From contig JALHRF010000001.1 of NCBI GenBank assembly GCA_022841545.1, positions 1 to 64,000 of the forward strand: a stretch of 64,000 nt of DNA, given 5' to 3'. The position numbers and the translations under genes are program-made. Positions 25,238 to 33,885 of this stretch are shown piece by piece. The first letter of the stretch is position 1; each line of letters starts with the position of its first letter. Source of the DNA: Bauldia sp. GTDB taxonomy: Bacteria; Pseudomonadota; Alphaproteobacteria; Rhizobiales; Kaistiaceae. The notes under the pieces are model-generated. The model ran no database searches and had not been told where the DNA came from. It was given only the letters and a program-made list of their open reading frames with translations.

Positions 25238-26567
25238 GCTCAGCCGAGACGTCTGCCGAGCGCTGCGCCGCGCCCGGCAGCGGCTCCGCCGGCGGCGGAG
25301 ATGACGTTCCCTCGGCGAGGGATTTCTCGGGTGTCCCACCGGCCAGGCGCTTGGCCTTCACACCCGCGAAGCTCGACCCCTCACCCTCCAGCGTTGCCGC
25401 CCTGCCGGTGAACTCCTGCCAGCGGCTGACGATCACGTCGACGTACTTCGGATCGAGTTCCATCAGGCGCGCGGCCCGGCCGGCGCGCTCGCAGGCGATC
25501 AGCGTCGTCCCCGAGCCGCCGAAGAGGTCGAGCACGATGTCCCGTGACTTCGACGAGTTGCGGATCGCGCGCTCGACCAGCTCCACCGGCTTCATCGTCG
25601 GATGCAGGTCGTTGGCCCGCGGCTTATCGTGGTGCCAGACGTCGCCCTGGTCCCGCGCGCCGCACCAGAAGTGTTCCGAACCCGCCTTCCACCCATAGAG
25701 GATCGGCTCGTACTGGCGCTGGTAGTCCGAGCGGCCGAGGGTGAAGGTGTTCTTCGCCCAGATCACGAAGGTCGACCACTTGCCACCGGCATCGAGCCAG
25801 GCGCGCTGGAGCGTATGGAGCTCGGACGAGCTCATGCAGACGTAGCAGGCGCCCTTGGTGACCGCGAGCAGGTTGGTGCACGCCGCCTCGAGGAACTTGG
25901 CGAATGAAGCGCCCAGCGCATCGTTGAGGATCCGGCGCCCCTTGCCAGGCGACTTCGCGCCTCCCTGGCCGCCGTAGTCCACGTTGTAGGGCGGGTCGGT
26001 GAATGCCATGTCGGCAAGCACGCCGCCCATCAGACGCTCGACGGCGGCCAAGGCCGTGGCGTCGCCGCATAGGACACGATGGTCGCCGAGGATCCACAGG
26101 TCCCCCGAACGCGAGGTGCTTTCGTCCGGCAGGGCGGGCGCGTCGTCCGGGTCGGTGAGACCTTCGAGCGTATCCTCTGACAGCAGCTCGGACAGCTGAT
26201 CGGCGTCGAAACCGGTCAGATCGAGATCGAAGCCGTCGAGCTTCAGATCCCCGAACTCGAGCTTGAGTAGTTCGTCATCCCACTCGGCGTTCTCGTGCGA
26301 GCGATTGTCCATCAGCCGGTAGGCGCGTACCTGCGCCGGGGTAAGACCCTCGGCGACGTGGACCGGCACCATCGTCAGGCCCAGGGCCTTCGCGGCCTCG
26401 AGCCGGGTGTGACCGACGATAACCACCATGTTCTCGTCGACGACGATCGGCTGTCGGAAGCCGAACTCGGCAATCGATGCCTTCACCGCGTCGATTGCCT
26501 TGGCGTTGTTCCGCGGGTTCCGCGCATAGGGGACCAGCCGCTCGACGGCCACGTCGGTGACGAGCAT
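25161..26567 (-). CDS. ParB-like / DNA methyltransferase fusion (orphan)
   Basis: This 468-residue protein starts at ATG 26567 (MLVTDVAVERLVPYARNPRN). Residues 1-110 are a ParB/sulfiredoxin-type domain (RQPIVVDENMVVIVGHTRLEAAK). Residues about 170-430 are a class beta N6-adenine or N4-cytosine methyltransferase with motif IV DPPY (AFTDPPYNVDYGG, near 194), HPTMKPVELVERA and the SAM motif DLFGGSGTTL near 349. No restriction endonuclease gene is adjacent, so it is a solitary phage methyltransferase. A likely purpose is protection of phage DNA or epigenetic control. An in-frame extension to 26732 lacks domain homology. Confidence 0.92.
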   Translation of the reverse strand: MLVTDVAVERLVPYARNPRNNAKAIDAVKASIAEFGFRQPIVVDENMVVIVGHTRLEAAKALGLTMVPVHVAEGLTPAQVRAYRLMDNRSHENAEWDDELLKLEFGDLKLDGFDLDLTGFDADQLSELLSEDTLEGLTDPDDAPALPDESTSRSGDLWILGDHRVLCGDATALAAVERLMGGVLADMAFTDPPYNVDYGGQGGAKSPGKGRRILNDALGASFAKFLEAACTNLLAVTKGACYVCMSSSELHTLQRAWLDAGGKWSTFVIWAKNTFTLGRSDYQRQYEPILYGWKAGSEHFWCGARDQGDVWHHDKPRANDLHPTMKPVELVERAIRNSSKSRDIVLDLFGGSGTTLIACERAGRAARLMELDPKYVDVIVSRWQEFTGRAATLEGEGSSFAGVKAKRLAGGTPEKSLAEGTSSPPPAEPLPGAAQRSADVSAELSRRSDIRGPVPRPSRRSPRGRASS

Positions 26568-26700
26568 CAGAACACCTGTCGATATTGGGTGGGGGCCGGC
26601 CTTGCAAAGGCCCGCCCGTGGCGACAATCTCAGGTCAACAAACCGGTCATCGGGGTGAAAGCCGGCGGGGAATATTCGCTCCAAGCGGAAAGGCCGGCCT

Positions 26701-27849
26701 ATGCGCGTGTTGCTGACCTCGATCAGGGGCACCGGTCATGTGCGCCCGCTCTTGCCATACGCCCATGCGCTGCAGTCGCATGGCCACGACGTGCGCATCG
26801 CCACGCCGAGTGATGCTGCGGCGATGCTGGCGGCCGCCGGCGTGCATCACGTCGTTACCGAGCGGGCCAGCGACCAAGAGCTGTCCGCGTTCTGGTCCGC
26901 GAAGGGGAAGCTCACCAACGACGAAATGATCGCCATTGCAGTTTCCGACGTCTTCATCGGGATGAGCGCACGCCACGCCTTGCCCACGATCCTGTCGGAA
27001 ATCGAGACTTGGAGGCCGGACGTTGTCGTCCGCGAGTCCGTCGAGTTCGCGGGATTGGTCGCCGCCGAATTGCACGGAATTCCGAGTGCGATTGTCGAGG
27101 TGCACAACGGCCCGACCGAGGTCGGGCTGTATCGTCTGGCGACTGACAGTCTCGACGGTTTCCGGGCCCGGAACGGGTTGGCGCCAGACGGTGGCGCTGC
27201 CCTTCGCAGGCAACCTGGCTTCACGTCCTTTCCGGCCGCGATCGATGATGCCGCGCGGCCCCTGGACAGCCCGCCCCGGTTCCGGGTGCGCTCGGACCCG
27301 CCGGAGGCCGTCGATCCGCGGCGGCTTCCGTCATGGCGCAAGGCGCCGGAGCTTCCCTTCGTGTACGCCTCTTTCGGAACGGTTGCCGACGGCAAGAACC
27401 TATCCGCCTACCGCGCCGCGCTCGAGGCGATCGGCGGCCTCGAGGTTGAGGGCCTGCTGACGACGGGCCCTCACGTCGATCCGATGGATCTCGGCCCGGT
27501 CGCCGGCAAGGTGACGGTTGCTCCCTTTGTGGCGCAGGCCGAGGTCCTGGGCCATGCAGCCGTAGTGCTCTGCCACGGCGGGTCCGGTACATTGATAGGG
27601 GCGCTGGCCGCCGGCAAGCCGCTCGTCATTGTGCCCCTCTTCGCAGATCAGCCTCTCAATGCCGCCACGGTCGCGGCGACCGGCTGCGGGCTGGCGGTCC
27701 TTGAGATCGAGCCGGAGGCCATCCGTGGCGCGCTCGAGAAGGTGCTTTCCGACCCCCGCTTCGGTGAGGGGGCAAGGGCGGTCGCGGCGGAGATCGCGAC
27801 CCTGCCGGACATGGACGAGGCGGTCGCCAGACTGAACGCCATGGCCTGA
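26701..27849 (+). CDS. GT1 family glycosyltransferase (MGT/UGT-like)
   Basis: This 382-residue GT-B protein starts MRVLLTSIRGTGHVRPLLPYA, the typical GTGHxxP start of the macrolide/UDP-glycosyltransferase group. Its C-terminal donor domain has VAPFVAQAEVLGHAAVVLCHGG and the HGGSGT motif near residue 293, followed by PLVIVPLFADQPLNAATVA. The enzyme transfers a sugar from an NDP-sugar to an unknown acceptor. It is unpaired with any biosynthesis genes and sits within the prophage, where it could modify the host surface or a phage component. The acceptor cannot be judged from sequence. Confidence 0.9.
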   Translation: MRVLLTSIRGTGHVRPLLPYAHALQSHGHDVRIATPSDAAAMLAAAGVHHVVTERASDQELSAFWSAKGKLTNDEMIAIAVSDVFIGMSARHALPTILSEIETWRPDVVVRESVEFAGLVAAELHGIPSAIVEVHNGPTEVGLYRLATDSLDGFRARNGLAPDGGAALRRQPGFTSFPAAIDDAARPLDSPPRFRVRSDPPEAVDPRRLPSWRKAPELPFVYASFGTVADGKNLSAYRAALEAIGGLEVEGLLTTGPHVDPMDLGPVAGKVTVAPFVAQAEVLGHAAVVLCHGGSGTLIGALAAGKPLVIVPLFADQPLNAATVAATGCGLAVLEIEPEAIRGALEKVLSDPRFGEGARAVAAEIATLPDMDEAVARLNAMA

Positions 27850-28107
27850 TGGCTGGCACTTCGAGCTCCAGGCGCAGACATCCGCCCGAAGACGAGCCCG
27901 CCACCTTGCCGCCCCACCGAGACATCGGTTTACGAGCGTCGGAGTGCCCCGCAAGTCGATCGCTGAAACACCGAAAGCCGAGGAAATCGGCCGATCATTT
28001 CCAAAACAAAATGGAAAAATGAAACCGAGAAAAACACCCGAAAACCGGGCGGCGGCGCCAGCGCAACCCAGACGGGAGAAATGGGGCTCCTAGCCCCGCC
28101 CCACCCC
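27850..28107. other. Intergenic region between convergent genes
   Basis: This 258-base space lies between the glycosyltransferase and the gene Z-like tail gene, which converge. It holds an A-rich stretch (about 27995-28045) and the hairpin GGGGCTCCTAGCCCC at 28083-28097 without an adjacent T-run. No coding signal was recognised. A bidirectional terminator is possible but weakly supported. Confidence 0.5.
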
Positions 28108-28653
28108 TCACTTTCGGATTCCGATCGAAAACGGCAATGCCATCAGGCGTTGTGCCTCCTGAAGCACCTTTCCATTCTGCGCTTCCCATGCCGCCAGTGC
28201 GTCGTCGCGTAGCATCTCGACCGGGACGGCCGGTCCCAAAAGCTGCTCGATCGGGAAGCGCGCCTTGCTCGTTCGCTTGAACACGTTGCCGCCGAAGCGG
28301 CCGACGACGAAGGCCGAGCGATACATCTGTGCCCGTCCCCAGACCTTGGCGCGGACGCCGTAGGAGAACTGCTTCGCGCCGAACACAGACAGCGGCAGGT
28401 GTCGGCCGGTGCCGATGATCCGCGTCTCGAGCGTCGCCCGCGTCGAGGCGTTGAACTTCATGGCCGCCGTCACGGCGCCGCGCGGGATCGACGACTGTTC
28501 TGCGAGCGCGCGACGGTGAGATGTGAAGGCTTTGCGACCTTCCTTGTTCAGGGCCAGCGAGAAGGCCTGCCTAGCCGAGCCCTCGCCGATCCGGAAGCAA
28601 GCCGCTTCGAACTTGACGCGCACCTTGTCCGGCTCGGTGAGGACGATGCGCAA
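28108..28653 (-). CDS. Minor tail protein Z-like (gpZ family), displaced
   Basis: This 181-residue protein resembles the prophage minor tail protein Z family. Evidence is the region RIGEGSARQAFSLALNKEG, the basic segment SIPRGAVTAAMKFNAST, and a C-terminal VGRFGGNVFKRTSKARFPIEQL, which in that family lines the tail-head interface. TTG 28653 is preferred as start because GGAGG lies eight bases before it. The frame continues upstream to 28788 without family similarity. It is four kilobases from the rest of the head/tail operon and has its own promoter-like region. Confidence 0.75.
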   Translation of the reverse strand: MRIVLTEPDKVRVKFEAACFRIGEGSARQAFSLALNKEGRKAFTSHRRALAEQSSIPRGAVTAAMKFNASTRATLETRIIGTGRHLPLSVFGAKQFSYGVRAKVWGRAQMYRSAFVVGRFGGNVFKRTSKARFPIEQLLGPAVPVEMLRDDALAAWEAQNGKVLQEAQRLMALPFSIGIRK

Positions 28654-28726
28654 CGCCGATGCCTCCGAAACGCAAAATGCCCGAAGCCTTGGCTCCGGGC
28701 ACAGTTTCGAGATTGGAATATCGGAA

Positions 28727-28755
28727 TTACTAGAGATGTTTCTAACTCCTGTCAA
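28727..28755 (-). promoter_or_regulatory. Candidate sigma70 promoter for the gene Z-like ORF
   Basis: On the minus strand TTGACA (28755-28750) is followed after a 17-base spacer by TAGTAA (28732-28727). The -35 hexamer is perfect and the -10 weak. Transcription would begin near 28720, about 65 bases before the TTG start at 28653. The area is unusually AT-rich for this genome. This is a sequence match only. Confidence 0.5.
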
Positions 28756-28928
28756 CAACAAACGTCCGCATACGGTATGTTTGTTCAATATATGCTAACC
28801 CGTATCTTAAGCTGTTTTTTGTAATTCCTTCCGGCCACCAAAATGAAAATTGCAAACCCTGTCAACCGAACTGCGCTTGGCATCAGTCTACCGCCTCAAA
28901 AGCCCGCGTCGATCTCGCTGTGTTCCGG

Positions 28929-28950
28929 TGTGATACCGTGGTAAATCACA
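28929..28950. promoter_or_regulatory. Operator-like palindrome upstream of the 29-34 kb operon
   Basis: TGTGATACC (28929-28937) and GGTAAATCACA (28940-28950) form a near-perfect dyad with two central bases, 148 bases before the first cargo gene at 29099. It resembles a repressor or activator half-site pair; the spacing does not fit a canonical CRP site. The remaining sequence of this 445-base divergent region (28654-29098) shows no gene. Confidence 0.4.
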
Positions 28951-29098
28951 GGGTGAGCGCTGCAGACGAGTTGCCTCCGCCCGTTCAGTTCCCGGCTCTT
29001 TGAGGCACATCAAGGCAATTGCCCGGCGTTGGAGGTAGCGTTCCAACAGTGCGCTCTTGGCGTTCCGACACCACGCACACGAATCACGGGGAGGGGAA

Positions 29099-29905
29099 AT
29101 GTCTAGGTTCCTTTGGTATGCGGCGATCTTCGGCATTGGAGTGGGAGTTCTCCCCGCCCAGGCCCAGGAGAGCAGCGACGAACTGGCTCAGCAGCTGAAC
29201 AATCCAATTTCGAGCCTGATCAGCGTGCCGTTCCAGTTCAATGCCGCCTTCGGCGGTGGCCCGGACGACGACGGCGAATGGTACACGCTGAACATTCAGC
29301 CGGTCATCCCCTTCAGCATTGCCCCGGACTGGAACCTCATCGTGAGGACGATTGTCCCGGTCATTGGCCGCGAGAATGTCTTTCCGACTGATTCCAGCGC
29401 CTGGGGTCTCGGCGACACCGTGCAGAGCTTCTTTCTCTCGCCGAAGGCACCGACCGAGGGCGGGCTGATTTGGGGCGTGGGCCCGGTCTTCCTCTACCCG
29501 ACCGCAACCGATGACCTTCTTGGGTCTGAGAAGTGGGGCGCCGGACCGACGGGCGTTGCCCTCATACAGAAGGGGCCGTGGACTACCGGCGTGCTGGCGA
29601 ACCACATCTGGTCATTCGCCGGAGATGAGGGTCGGAACGACATCAACGCGACCTTTGTGCAGCCCTTTGCGGCGTATGCTTTGGGGAAGGGTCAGACGAT
29701 CTTCTGGAACATTCAGGCCAACTACGACTGGATTGGCGACCAGTGGACCGCACCGATGAACCTCGGTTATTCGAAGGTCTTCAGCATAGCGCAGCAGCCC
29801 ATGAGCATCGGCATTGCCGGGCAGTACTATCTGGACTCTCCTGAAGGCGGGCCGAAGTGGGGCGTGCAGTCGACCCTGACCTTCCTGTTTCCGACTGGGG
29901 GCTGA
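29099..29905 (+). CDS. Outer-membrane/transport-type beta-barrel protein
   Basis: This 268-residue protein begins at ATG 29099 (MSRFLWYAAIFGIGVG), with GGGGAGGGGAA just upstream. It has a signal peptide ending AQA near residue 22. The rest shows alternating strands with GEWYTLNIQPVIPFSIAPDW, TVQSFFLSPKAPTEGG and a terminal strand WGVQSTLTFLFPTGG, the pattern of outer-membrane beta-barrels of the transporter type. It would sit in the outer membrane. The gene is the first of the plus-strand cargo operon. Substrate unknown. Confidence 0.78.
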   Translation: MSRFLWYAAIFGIGVGVLPAQAQESSDELAQQLNNPISSLISVPFQFNAAFGGGPDDDGEWYTLNIQPVIPFSIAPDWNLIVRTIVPVIGRENVFPTDSSAWGLGDTVQSFFLSPKAPTEGGLIWGVGPVFLYPTATDDLLGSEKWGAGPTGVALIQKGPWTTGVLANHIWSFAGDEGRNDINATFVQPFAAYALGKGQTIFWNIQANYDWIGDQWTAPMNLGYSKVFSIAQQPMSIGIAGQYYLDSPEGGPKWGVQSTLTFLFPTGG

Positions 29906-29973
29906 AAAACTCGCCGTGGTGGTGCGCAACAATCATGTTTCGCACTGTCGACAAGTTGTTTGGGAGGCCTACC

Positions 29974-31950
29974 ATGCGAATGAAGCAACTTTGCGCCTTA
30001 CTCCTGGCTGGCACTCTGGGTGGAGCTTATCCGTCCTATGCCGAGGAGGCGTTGGCCAAGGTCGAGAAGCCCGCGTCCCAGCCGCTCGGTGGAGGGGATG
30101 CTGGGGAGGTGAACCCCTCCGACCTCACCCGGGTCTTTCCTTCAAAGCCCGCCTACTCACCCGCTGTGAACCGCAACTTCCCAACGAGACCTCTTTTCGG
30201 CGATACCCATCTCCACACGGCGATATCGCTGGATGCAGGCATGGCCGGCGCGACGTTGAGCCCACGCGAAGCCTATCGCTTTGCGCGCGGCGAGATGGTT
30301 ACTAGTTCGACCGGGCTCCCTGCCAAACTCACCCGGCCCCTGGACTTCCTCGTCGTCGCCGATCACTCCGACCTGATGGGCTTCTTCCCGCTACTCGCCG
30401 CGGGCGATCCTTTCATGCTCGCCGACCCCACGGGCCGGCGCTGGTACGACATGATGCAGGCGGGAAAGGGCGCTGAAGCTGCGTTTGAAGTGATCGCGGC
30501 GTTCTCCAAAGGGGAGTTCCCGAAAGCGATCAGCATTGAGCCGGGAACTTCAGCCTTCCGCACCGTTTGGGAGGAACTCGTCGATGCGGCAGAGGAGTTC
30601 AATGACCCCGGACGCTTCTCGGCGATTATCGGCTACGAATGGACGTCTCAGGCGGCCAACAACATCCATCGCAACGTGATCTATCGCGACGGCGGCGACA
30701 TCGCCCGTCGGGTTGAGCCATTTACGGTCACGCCGCCCCTGGGCAGCCCGTACGAACCCGATCTCTGGAAGTGGATGGCGAACTACGAGGCGCAGACCGG
30801 TGGTCGCGTCCTTGCGATCCCTCACAACGGCAATGTCTCGAATGGCATGATGTTCCCGCTGATCCAACCGTTCACGGACAAGCCGGTGGACCAGGCCTAT
30901 GTCGAGGCCCGTGCCCGCTGGGAGCCGGTCTATGAAGTGACGCAGATGAAGGGTGATGGCGAGACGCACCCATTGCTCTCGCCGAACGACGAGTTTGCGG
31001 ATTTCGAGCGATGGGACCGCGGCAACCTTGATGTCAGCGTGGCCAAGACCCCCGAGATGCTGCCGCACGAATATGCGCGCTCCGGACTTCTTCTCGGACT
31101 GCAGCTCGAGAAGGAATTCGGCACCAACCCGTTCAAGTTCGGCATGATCGGATCGACCGACGCGCATACCAGCCTCGCGGCGGTGGAAGAGGACAACTTC
31201 TTCGGCAAGGTCGTGCCAATGGAGCCCAATCCGGAGCGGCTGACCCGACCCTTCATATCCAACGCCGAGACCGGGCTGAAGATCATGGAATGGGAGGTCA
31301 GTTCATCCGGCTATGCGGCCGTCTGGGCGACCGCGAATACCCGCGAAGCGATCTTTGACGCGATGGAGCGGCGCGAGGTCTATGCGACCACCGGCCCGCG
31401 AATGGTCGTGCGCTTCTTCGCCGGCTACGATTTCTCTCCTGAAGACGCCAGTTCGCGAAACCCCGCAATGATCGGCTACACCAAGGGCGTGCCGATGGGT
31501 GGAGACCTGAGGTCCGATCCGAATGGCCGCGCCCCGACTTTCCTCGTCGCGGCTCTCAAAGACCCGATCGGGGCCAATCTCGACCGGTACCAGATCATCA
31601 AGGGTTGGATGGACGCTGACGGGAAACTGAACGAGAAGGTGTATGACGTCGCTTGGACTGGCGACCGCATACCTGGGCCCGACGGCAAGGTGCCCGCGGT
31701 GGGCAATACGGTCGACGTCGAGAACGCTACCTGGACGAACACGATCGGTGGCCCCGAACTGGTCGCCGTGTGGACCGATCCCGAATTTGATCCCGCACAG
31801 AATGCTTTCTACTACGGACGCGTGATCGAGATTCCGACGCCTCGCTGGACCGCCTACGATGCCCATTACTTCGGGACCACCCCGTTGGCCGGGACAAAAA
31901 TGATGTTGCAGGAACGGGCTTACACATCGCCGATCTGGTACACGCCCTGA
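29974..31950 (+). CDS. DUF3604 protein (secreted PHP-like metal-binding hydrolase family)
   Basis: This 658-residue protein starts at ATG 29974 with GGGAGG upstream and has a signal peptide (MRMKQLCALLLAGTLGG, cleavage after SYA). It carries the DUF3604 motifs FGDTHLHTAISLDAG, DFLVVADHSDLMGF, IPHNGNVSNG and GMIGSTDAHTS, which together make a PHP-like divalent metal site (HxH, D, H, DxH). Its location is periplasmic or extracellular. Substrate is unknown. It lies 68 bases after the outer-membrane gene and before the foldase gene, so a shared extracytoplasmic task is likely. Confidence 0.9.
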   Translation: MRMKQLCALLLAGTLGGAYPSYAEEALAKVEKPASQPLGGGDAGEVNPSDLTRVFPSKPAYSPAVNRNFPTRPLFGDTHLHTAISLDAGMAGATLSPREAYRFARGEMVTSSTGLPAKLTRPLDFLVVADHSDLMGFFPLLAAGDPFMLADPTGRRWYDMMQAGKGAEAAFEVIAAFSKGEFPKAISIEPGTSAFRTVWEELVDAAEEFNDPGRFSAIIGYEWTSQAANNIHRNVIYRDGGDIARRVEPFTVTPPLGSPYEPDLWKWMANYEAQTGGRVLAIPHNGNVSNGMMFPLIQPFTDKPVDQAYVEARARWEPVYEVTQMKGDGETHPLLSPNDEFADFERWDRGNLDVSVAKTPEMLPHEYARSGLLLGLQLEKEFGTNPFKFGMIGSTDAHTSLAAVEEDNFFGKVVPMEPNPERLTRPFISNAETGLKIMEWEVSSSGYAAVWATANTREAIFDAMERREVYATTGPRMVVRFFAGYDFSPEDASSRNPAMIGYTKGVPMGGDLRSDPNGRAPTFLVAALKDPIGANLDRYQIIKGWMDADGKLNEKVYDVAWTGDRIPGPDGKVPAVGNTVDVENATWTNTIGGPELVAVWTDPEFDPAQNAFYYGRVIEIPTPRWTAYDAHYFGTTPLAGTKMMLQERAYTSPIWYTP

Positions 31951-32021
31951 CGCACGGCGGGCGTGACGTCCCACGCGGCTGCCGTCTCTGGTCCCCCCAC
32001 GGTCGTGGAGTTCAGTCGGCT

Positions 32022-32876
32022 TTGCTGAAGCGCTTGCTGAAGGAACCGCTGGTCCATTTCGCGGCTGTCGCGGCTGGCCTCTTCCTGCTTTACGCGGCGC
32101 TCAACACCGCGCCGATGGAAACGCCCGACCGCATCGTCGTCACCCAAGCGCGGATCGAGCAACTCGCAGCGGTCTTTGCAAAAACGTGGCAGCGCCAGCC
32201 TTCCGCTGCGGAGTTGAAGGGACTCGTCGACGGCTACGTCAAGGAAGAGGTCTTCGTCCGCCAAGCCTACGCAATCGGGATGGACCGGGACGATACAGTG
32301 ATCCGCCGCCGCCTGCAGCAGAAGATGGAGTTTCTCAACGACGCTGAGATCGACGCGGTCGCGCCAACGGATGCCGAACTCGATGCTTACCTCGAGACGC
32401 ACGCAGACCGCTACCGCGTCGAGCCATTGACGGCATTCGAGCAGGTGTTTCTCAGCCCCGAGAAGCGTGGGAATGCGGTCGACCGGGACGCGGCGGATAT
32501 TCTCGCGGGCCTTGTCCGGGGTTCCAGCGCGAATTGGACCGAGCTCGGTGATCCCACCCTCCTGCCAGCAGTCATTCCGCTGACCGATGAGCCTCGGATC
32601 GACGGAAGCTTCGGTGCAGGGTTCGCCGACAGCCTAGAGGGAATGGCGCTCGGGGTCTGGTCCGGCCCGGTTCCATCGAGCTATGGGCTCCACGTCGTTC
32701 GTGTCACGGCGCGCGAAGCCGGGCGGCTGCCCGACGTCGCCGAGGTCAGGGAGGCGGTCGCGCGCGATTGGGGGGAGGAGAAGCGAAAGGCCGTCGAGAA
32801 GGAGCGATTCGATGCGCTCCTCTCGCGCTACGAGGTGGTGATCGAGGAGCCGGCGAAGACTGTCGCGGCCCAATGA
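32022..32876 (+). CDS. Membrane-anchored parvulin-like peptidyl-prolyl isomerase
   Basis: This 284-residue protein uses TTG at 32022. An N-terminal transmembrane segment (HFAAVAAGLFLLYAALNT) anchors it in the inner membrane facing the periplasm. A helical SurA-like chaperone part follows (ELKGLVDGYVKEEVFVRQA), then a parvulin-like domain (AFEQVFLSPEKRGNAVD ... GPVPSSYGLHVVRVTAREAG). Its likely role is folding of exported partners, for example the DUF3604 protein or barrel encoded upstream. The stop overlaps the next gene as ATGA. Confidence 0.85.
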   Translation: MLKRLLKEPLVHFAAVAAGLFLLYAALNTAPMETPDRIVVTQARIEQLAAVFAKTWQRQPSAAELKGLVDGYVKEEVFVRQAYAIGMDRDDTVIRRRLQQKMEFLNDAEIDAVAPTDAELDAYLETHADRYRVEPLTAFEQVFLSPEKRGNAVDRDAADILAGLVRGSSANWTELGDPTLLPAVIPLTDEPRIDGSFGAGFADSLEGMALGVWSGPVPSSYGLHVVRVTAREAGRLPDVAEVREAVARDWGEEKRKAVEKERFDALLSRYEVVIEEPAKTVAAQ

Positions 32877-33865
32877 TCCACCGGCTCGTCTTTCTTCTCC
32901 TTGTATCGGCAATACTCGGGAGCCCGGCATCCGCCCACGAAATGCGCCCGGCCTATCTCGAGATCAGGGAGACCACGCCGGACGCATATGCGGTCCTGTG
33001 GAAAGTGCCGGCGATGGGCGATCGGCGTCTCGGACTCTATGTCCGCCTTCCGGACTCCTGCGCCGCTGGGGCCGAGCCGGTCGCCTCGATCGTCGCCGGC
33101 GCCTTCTACCAGCGCTGGGCCACGACGTGTCCCGGCGGGATGAAAGGCTCGGAGATCGTTATCGACGGTCTGAGCGAGACGATGACCGACGTGCTCGTGC
33201 GTATCGCCTATCGCGACGGGACCACCGAGATCGCACGGCTGACGCCTGACGCACCGACGTTGAAGGTGGCGGGCGCTCAAACGAAGGTCGAGGTGGCCGG
33301 CACGTATTTCCTGCTCGGCGTCGATCACATCCTCAGCGGCTTCGACCATCTGCTGTTCGTTCTTGCGCTTGTGCTGCTCATCGGCGACCGATGGATGCTT
33401 CTGAAGACCATCACGGCCTTCACGGTGGCGCACAGCATCACGCTCGCCGGAGCCTCGCTCGGCTATTTCAGCCTGCCTCAGAAGCCCGTCGAGGCTGCAA
33501 TTGCCCTCAGCATCGCCTTCGTAGCCAGCGAACTCGTTCGGATGAAACCGGGCGAACGACGTCTCTCGGAAGCCTATCCGTGGGTTGTCGCCTTCGCCTT
33601 CGGCCTTCTCCACGGGTTCGGCTTCGCCGGCGCGCTTGCGGAGACCGGCCTGCCGCAGACCGACGTACCGCTCGCTCTTCTTGCCTTCAACTTGGGCGTG
33701 GAAGCTGGCCAGCTCCTCTTTGTGGCCGGCGTAATCATCGTTTATCGGGTCGTCGTTGCAATCTATGCCGTGCCCGTCACACCGGCTCGTACGGTCGCGG
33801 CCTACCTCATCGGCATCGTATCGACGTTCTGGCTGATAACCCGAGTCGCAGATTTCTGGGTTTAG
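32873..33865 (+). CDS. HupE/UreJ-like integral membrane protein
   Basis: This 330-residue protein (ATG 32873, overlapping the foldase stop) has a signal peptide (MIHRLVFLLLVSAILGS) and an N-terminal periplasmic domain of about 120 residues. A six-helix HupE/UreJ_2 region follows, with GVDHILSGFDHLLFVLALVL, TAFTVAHSITLAGASLG and AFGLLHGFGFAGALAETGLP. The conserved histidines in these helices are typical of the family, whose best known members move nickel or cobalt. Substrate here is not established. It ends the cargo operon, converging with a phage gene 21 bases away. Confidence 0.88.
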   Translation: MIHRLVFLLLVSAILGSPASAHEMRPAYLEIRETTPDAYAVLWKVPAMGDRRLGLYVRLPDSCAAGAEPVASIVAGAFYQRWATTCPGGMKGSEIVIDGLSETMTDVLVRIAYRDGTTEIARLTPDAPTLKVAGAQTKVEVAGTYFLLGVDHILSGFDHLLFVLALVLLIGDRWMLLKTITAFTVAHSITLAGASLGYFSLPQKPVEAAIALSIAFVASELVRMKPGERRLSEAYPWVVAFAFGLLHGFGFAGALAETGLPQTDVPLALLAFNLGVEAGQLLFVAGVIIVYRVVVAIYAVPVTPARTVAAYLIGIVSTFWLITRVADFWV

Positions 33866-33885
33866 GGCCAGGGAACTCACGATCG

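Noticed and set aside
28929-28950. CRP binding site
   Set aside because: TGTGA and TCACA are present, but the spacing is twelve bases instead of six, so it is described only as an operator-like dyad.
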